Below are positions 60,977-64,000 of a stretch of 64,000 bases of DNA, one piece after another. Within the stretch, counting starts at the first letter, position 1; each line of letters opens with the position of its first letter. The position numbers and the translations under genes were made by a program. Origin of the DNA: an uncultured Ruminococcus sp. (lineage in GTDB: Bacteria > Bacillota > Clostridia > Oscillospirales > Ruminococcaceae); the NCBI RefSeq assembly GCF_947301925.1, contig NZ_CAMYUE010000002.1:378131-442130 (forward strand). The letters run 5' to 3'. A model generated the notes under the pieces. The model searched no databases, had not been told where the DNA came from, and was given only the letters and a program-made list of their open reading frames with translations.

Positions 60977-61956
60977 TCTTTTTCACCTGCATGATTGCTT
61001 ATATCCTGAATAAGCTTATTTATCAATTTATTGACCTTATCCTTGTCTCTCAGCTCGTTGAGCCAACGGCTAGGGATATCATCGTACCCGAATTTTACTC
61101 CTGCGATCCCGCCTGTGATACAGGCAGTTGTATCGGTATCGTCGCCAAGAGCAATAGCCTGCTTAACAGCTTCTTCATAAGAATTTGCAGCTTTCATTAT
61201 CATAACAGCACTTCTTAGACTATCAACAACATAACCGCCGCCTTTACCTATCCATATATCAGGTTCATCAGGCTGAAGTCTGAAAAGGAATTCATCTAAA
61301 TACGCAGGTTTATCAGCATAAATACTGCGAAGCTTCTGTACTGCGCTATCAAATGATACATCAAAACTGCTACCTTTAAGAAGTTTCCTTGCAATAAGGC
61401 AGTATAAAGCACAGCATACCTGATTTGTAATATTTCCGTGAGTGATAAGGCACTGCTTATGAGCATCGGACACAAGTTCAGTATCTGTTCCTGTATGCCA
61501 TAACGCTAACGGCAGCACACGCATAATAGCTCCATTGCCTTTACCGTCAGGTCGAACATTACCGCAGTCCTCCGGCTTACCACCGCTCTTATACATAGAA
61601 AGAGCCATTGATGTCTGTATGCCTACATCGAATACACGATTATCAACTGCCCATAAACCGTTTTCATACCATGCAAGAACTCTGTCCGAAAAATCTGTCA
61701 GATCAAATCTGCCTTTATAAAGCAGACTATCCAGAAGGCAAAGCGCCTGAGCTCCGTCATCAGACCATGTTCCGGGAGCAGTACCTGAATGAGCCCTGAC
61801 AAATCCATCGGGCGGAGTCATTTCTATTTGATCTATAGTTGGTATATCCTCTTTCATGTGAAATTCATAAGGTACGCCAAGAGCGTCACCTATAAGAAGT
61901 CCATAAATACCGCCTTTAATCTTACTGATATATTTTTCACTTGTTACCTTAGCCAT
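60973..61956 (-). CDS. ADP-ribosylglycohydrolase family (DraG-like) protein
   Basis: 327 residues from the ATG at 61956 (GGCGGG upstream). Family blocks: GGIYGLLIGDALGVPYEFH, TWSDDGAQALCLLDSL (Mg-binding acidic motif, with SDDGA for the usual TDDT), GNGAIMRVLPLALW and GDDTDTTACITGGIAGVKFG. It removes ADP-ribose from proteins or small acceptors in the cytoplasm. Its downstream partner is the esterase-MBL fusion, so I infer a small ADP-ribose-linked processing unit. Promoter at 61979-62007. Confidence 0.9.
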   Translation of the reverse strand: MAKVTSEKYISKIKGGIYGLLIGDALGVPYEFHMKEDIPTIDQIEMTPPDGFVRAHSGTAPGTWSDDGAQALCLLDSLLYKGRFDLTDFSDRVLAWYENGLWAVDNRVFDVGIQTSMALSMYKSGGKPEDCGNVRPDGKGNGAIMRVLPLALWHTGTDTELVSDAHKQCLITHGNITNQVCCALYCLIARKLLKGSSFDVSFDSAVQKLRSIYADKPAYLDEFLFRLQPDEPDIWIGKGGGYVVDSLRSAVMIMKAANSYEEAVKQAIALGDDTDTTACITGGIAGVKFGYDDIPSRWLNELRDKDKVNKLINKLIQDISNHAGEKE

Positions 61957-61978
61957 GATATCACCCGCCTTTTTCTTC

Positions 61979-62007
61979 ATTATATCATACATCCAAGTCT
62001 TTTACAA
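61979..62007 (-). promoter_or_regulatory. Promoter of the DraG-like/esterase unit
   Basis: TTGTAA, 17 bases, TATAAT on the minus strand, about 20 bases before the start codon. Confidence 0.8.
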
Positions 62008-62073
62008 TTATCATTATATACAAAACGAAAGGCAGCCCATAAGGCTGCCAAATCGTTATATATTATACTTGTA

Positions 62074-62589
62074 TTATTGTTTTCTGCGCTCCAGAACTTT
62101 CAGAGCAGCTTTATTATCCATCCTTTTCTGTAGCAGGTCAAGTCTTGTCCTGCCAAAACGTCTGTCAGCAGCTTTCAGAATATTTATAAGTCCCCAATGG
62201 TCGTTATCGAAATGCTTTGAAAACACCTCATCCTTAGGAGTGTCGATATATTCGCGAATTAGCGCCGAAATATCAGGGATATCCGTCTGATATGGATAGT
62301 ACATTTTTTCTCCGCTCAAATTCTTTATGAAACTGCCCGTTTCATCTTTGAAAACGAATTGCTTCGGATAATCAAAAATTATCTCATCGTCCAATGTTAT
62401 CCAGTAACGTGGAAGGTCAGCAGAACCGTGCTGACTGCTCATTCTGTATACTGATAAATGTATCCGGAATCCTATATTCTCATCAATTATCTTGTATAAT
62501 TCCCTTTGCAATGAACTCCATCTTTTCATTATATGACATAACAAAGCCGAGATCAATACAAGACCCAGCAGGATAATATAGTATTTCAT
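62074..62589 (-). CDS. Membrane-anchored protein of unknown function
   Basis: 171 residues. One N-terminal span (YYIILLGLVLISALLCHIM), then a polar domain with FRIHLSVYRMSSQHG, YWITLDDEIIFDYP and a basic C-terminus (RRFGRTRLDLLQKRMDNKA). The ribosome site is weak. No motif I can name. Typical small accessory gene next to a recombinase. Confidence 0.55.
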   Translation of the reverse strand: MKYYIILLGLVLISALLCHIMKRWSSLQRELYKIIDENIGFRIHLSVYRMSSQHGSADLPRYWITLDDEIIFDYPKQFVFKDETGSFIKNLSGEKMYYPYQTDIPDISALIREYIDTPKDEVFSKHFDNDHWGLINILKAADRRFGRTRLDLLQKRMDNKAALKVLERRKQ

Positions 62590-62678
62590 TTCGTATTCAA
62601 TATCCTCACTTTACGGAAACAGCCGTTTTAAATATCATAGCACAGGAGAATAGAAAAGTCAATTTGTTGAAGAAAAAA

Positions 62679-62704
62679 GCTCTCACAGTTTCGACTGTGA
62701 GAGC
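62679..62704 (-). terminator. Terminator of the serine recombinase gene
   Basis: A perfect 11-bp stem GCTCTCACAGT/ACTGTGAGAGC with a TTCG loop (CGAA on the minus strand), followed there by a run of six T. Confidence 0.92.
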
Positions 62705-62794
62705 CTTATTGTTTTTATTCAGATAAACACGTTAACGTGAATATCATGCCAGCTTAGTATCCTACGCTTAGTAGACTTCGCGTAAAGGTATTCT

Positions 62795-64000
62795 TTAGCA
62801 TCGTCCAGATCCAGCGTAAAATAGCCAATCTGAGTATATTTCCGAATTACTTTCCTTCGTTGATTGCAGCCTGTATGGTCGATTGTTCAGGCAGGTGTGT
62901 TGCCTGTTAAACGAAGCGGACTCCCCGTCAGGGGAGCCCGTTATCTCGTCGATATTTACGACAGCTTTGTTCCGTCTGCCGTTGACATTGCCTTTTATTG
63001 CACCTGTATAATTTTCGCTGTATCTGATGTTGAAGATGTAGCTGTTTGAGTTGACCACCTGTACACTGCTGATGAGCTTGTCCATAAAGGCTGCGGAAGC
63101 TCCGCCATTGAAGTCAGACATTGCATGAAGTGTCTGTTCAATATTTCGTATGCTTGCTTTGAAATTCTCTGCATTATCCTTCGGCACTTCCTCAGCAGAA
63201 ACATTGAGCAGTCTCTTATTTTCATCTATCTCCGCTTGGATTTTACTGTGCTTTTGGGTGAACGCCTCCTTTGTAAGCACTCCTTCGGCTCTCATATCTA
63301 TGAGGTTATCAATCTTGCTTTCGAGTGCTTTTATCTCTGAAAGTATCTCACTGTCGCTCTTTTGTGTCTCGGGTGATGTATCGTCAGGGCGATAATATTT
63401 CTTCACAAGCTCAAGTGCTTTTGCAAATACCGCTCGCTTGTTTACGAATGTATCCTCGAAGATATGCTCAGCAATGAGGTCAAGCCGCCACTGCGGAAGC
63501 ATTTTCATTTCGCAGAAGTCAGTGGTGTCAAGTCCTGCTTCTCTGCGGACCTTTGCACTGCCGTGATTGAGCTTGTTGTAGCAGCGGTATCCCCAGCTCG
63601 GAACTCCCGCCTTGTTCTTGCCCCACAGGTCACGTCTGAAACCAGAGCCGCAGGAGCATATCAGCTTGTTGGTCCACATATTTGTTGAGGGATTGCACCT
63701 CGACCTCAGCACCGTTCCGCCGACTACCAGCGTCGGCTTTTTCTTTGATCTGCGCATTGCATTTGCCTTGTACCATTTGTCCTCATCTATGATAGCTTCA
63801 AACTTTTTCTCACCGATGATGTATGTGTCCTCGTCCTGATTTACTATACGCCGCTGGTCAAGATAATTATTGTTGTGGGACTTATTGTATACCACTCGTC
63901 CCATATAGGTCGCATTGCGGATGATGCGCAGGATATTTCCAGAGTCCCACTTCACAGCTCCAGAAGCGTTTTTGTAATGGAGTCGTGTCAGCTCATCGCC
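62795..64000 (-). CDS. Large serine recombinase, C-terminal part (runs off the right edge)
   Basis: 401 residues are visible and the frame is open to the edge. The recombinase domain ends with ILRIIRNATYMGRVVYNK, followed by a zinc ribbon (ICSCGSGFRRD, then YRCYNKLNHGS and CEMKMLP) and a long coiled coil (SEILSEIKALESKIDNLIDMRAEG to NKRLLN), the layout of phage and ICE-type large serine integrases (TnpX/TndX group). The catalytic Ser domain lies outside the window. It integrates or excises a mobile element, so an element end is likely nearby. Final 15 residues look unconserved. Confidence 0.88.
   Translation of the reverse strand, partial: GDELTRLHYKNASGAVKWDSGNILRIIRNATYMGRVVYNKSHNNNYLDQRRIVNQDEDTYIIGEKKFEAIIDEDKWYKANAMRRSKKKPTLVVGGTVLRSRCNPSTNMWTNKLICSCGSGFRRDLWGKNKAGVPSWGYRCYNKLNHGSAKVRREAGLDTTDFCEMKMLPQWRLDLIAEHIFEDTFVNKRAVFAKALELVKKYYRPDDTSPETQKSDSEILSEIKALESKIDNLIDMRAEGVLTKEAFTQKHSKIQAEIDENKRLLNVSAEEVPKDNAENFKASIRNIEQTLHAMSDFNGGASAAFMDKLISSVQVVNSNSYIFNIRYSENYTGAIKGNVNGRRNKAVVNIDEITGSPDGESASFNRQHTCLNNRPYRLQSTKESNSEIYSDWLFYAGSGRC

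Overview
The window looks like chromosomal DNA of a fibre-degrading Clostridia, most likely a Ruminococcus-type gut or rumen bacterium. Evidence: a secreted beta-helix enzyme ending in a type I dockerin, a bacterial expansin, a secreted protein with two cellulose-binding-like modules, AGGAGG-type ribosome sites, and -10 boxes that are nearly always TATAAT with 17-base spacers. No rRNA or ordinary tRNA is present. No species name can be proven from sequence alone.

Region 1 (1-21 kb) reads as backbone with surface and regulatory functions: a partial PgeF-like gene, an SGNH lipoprotein hydrolase, a secreted CBM-like/CHAT-protease-like protein next to a sigma/anti-sigma pair that shares its central domain, an ABC exporter with its own two-component system and a visible repeat operator, a DUF697-type GTPase, a second sigma/anti-sigma pair, a pseudouridine synthase, an expansin with a tiny companion peptide gene, a flavodoxin fusion, a MATE pump, a YaiI protein and a CrcB fluoride channel.

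Region 2 (21.4-28 kb) is accessory: a two-gene cassette (membrane protein, DJ-1/PfpI) bracketed by a 48-bp direct repeat, an AGTAGTAA repeat cluster, a low-molecular-weight phosphatase, and a group II-like reverse transcriptase preceded by a structured non-coding segment closed by a perfect 16-bp inverted repeat and by a possible nuclease-fold gene.

Region 3 (28-33.7 kb) is an RNA-repair island: two WYL regulators divergent from rtcB, a 540-bp non-coding stretch that folds into two tRNA-like structures around three tandem related hairpins (Y-RNA-like), and a DUF2828 Ro60-like vWA protein.

Region 4 (33.9-48.7 kb) holds small metabolic genes (glycerate kinase, carbonic anhydrase, phosphatase, exonuclease, a DUF3795-nitroreductase fusion, HAD) mixed with orphan immunity-type genes (barstar, SUFU-like, SMI1/KNR4) and gene debris (a nonsense-interrupted gene, a duplicated gene fragment, a glycosyltransferase relic).

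Region 5 (48.7-54.8 kb) is a minus-strand operon joining a membrane-anchored NadD-like nucleotidyltransferase, a LuxI/FeeM-like acyl synthase, an ABC exporter and a metallo-beta-lactamase-fold enzyme, headed by a short leader with a 14-codon ORF, terminator and palindrome. Region 6 (54.9-64 kb) has a truncated Fic gene, the dockerin enzyme, a YwqG protein, a frameshifted zinc-ribbon gene, a CDP-alcohol phosphatidyltransferase, an esterase-MBL fusion overlapping an ADP-ribosylglycohydrolase, and the C-terminal part of a large serine recombinase at the right edge.

The best candidates for undescribed systems are the RT/ncRNA locus (24 kb), the RtcB/RNA-array/DUF2828 island (30-34 kb) and the acyl-synthase/nucleotidyltransferase/exporter operon (49-55 kb).
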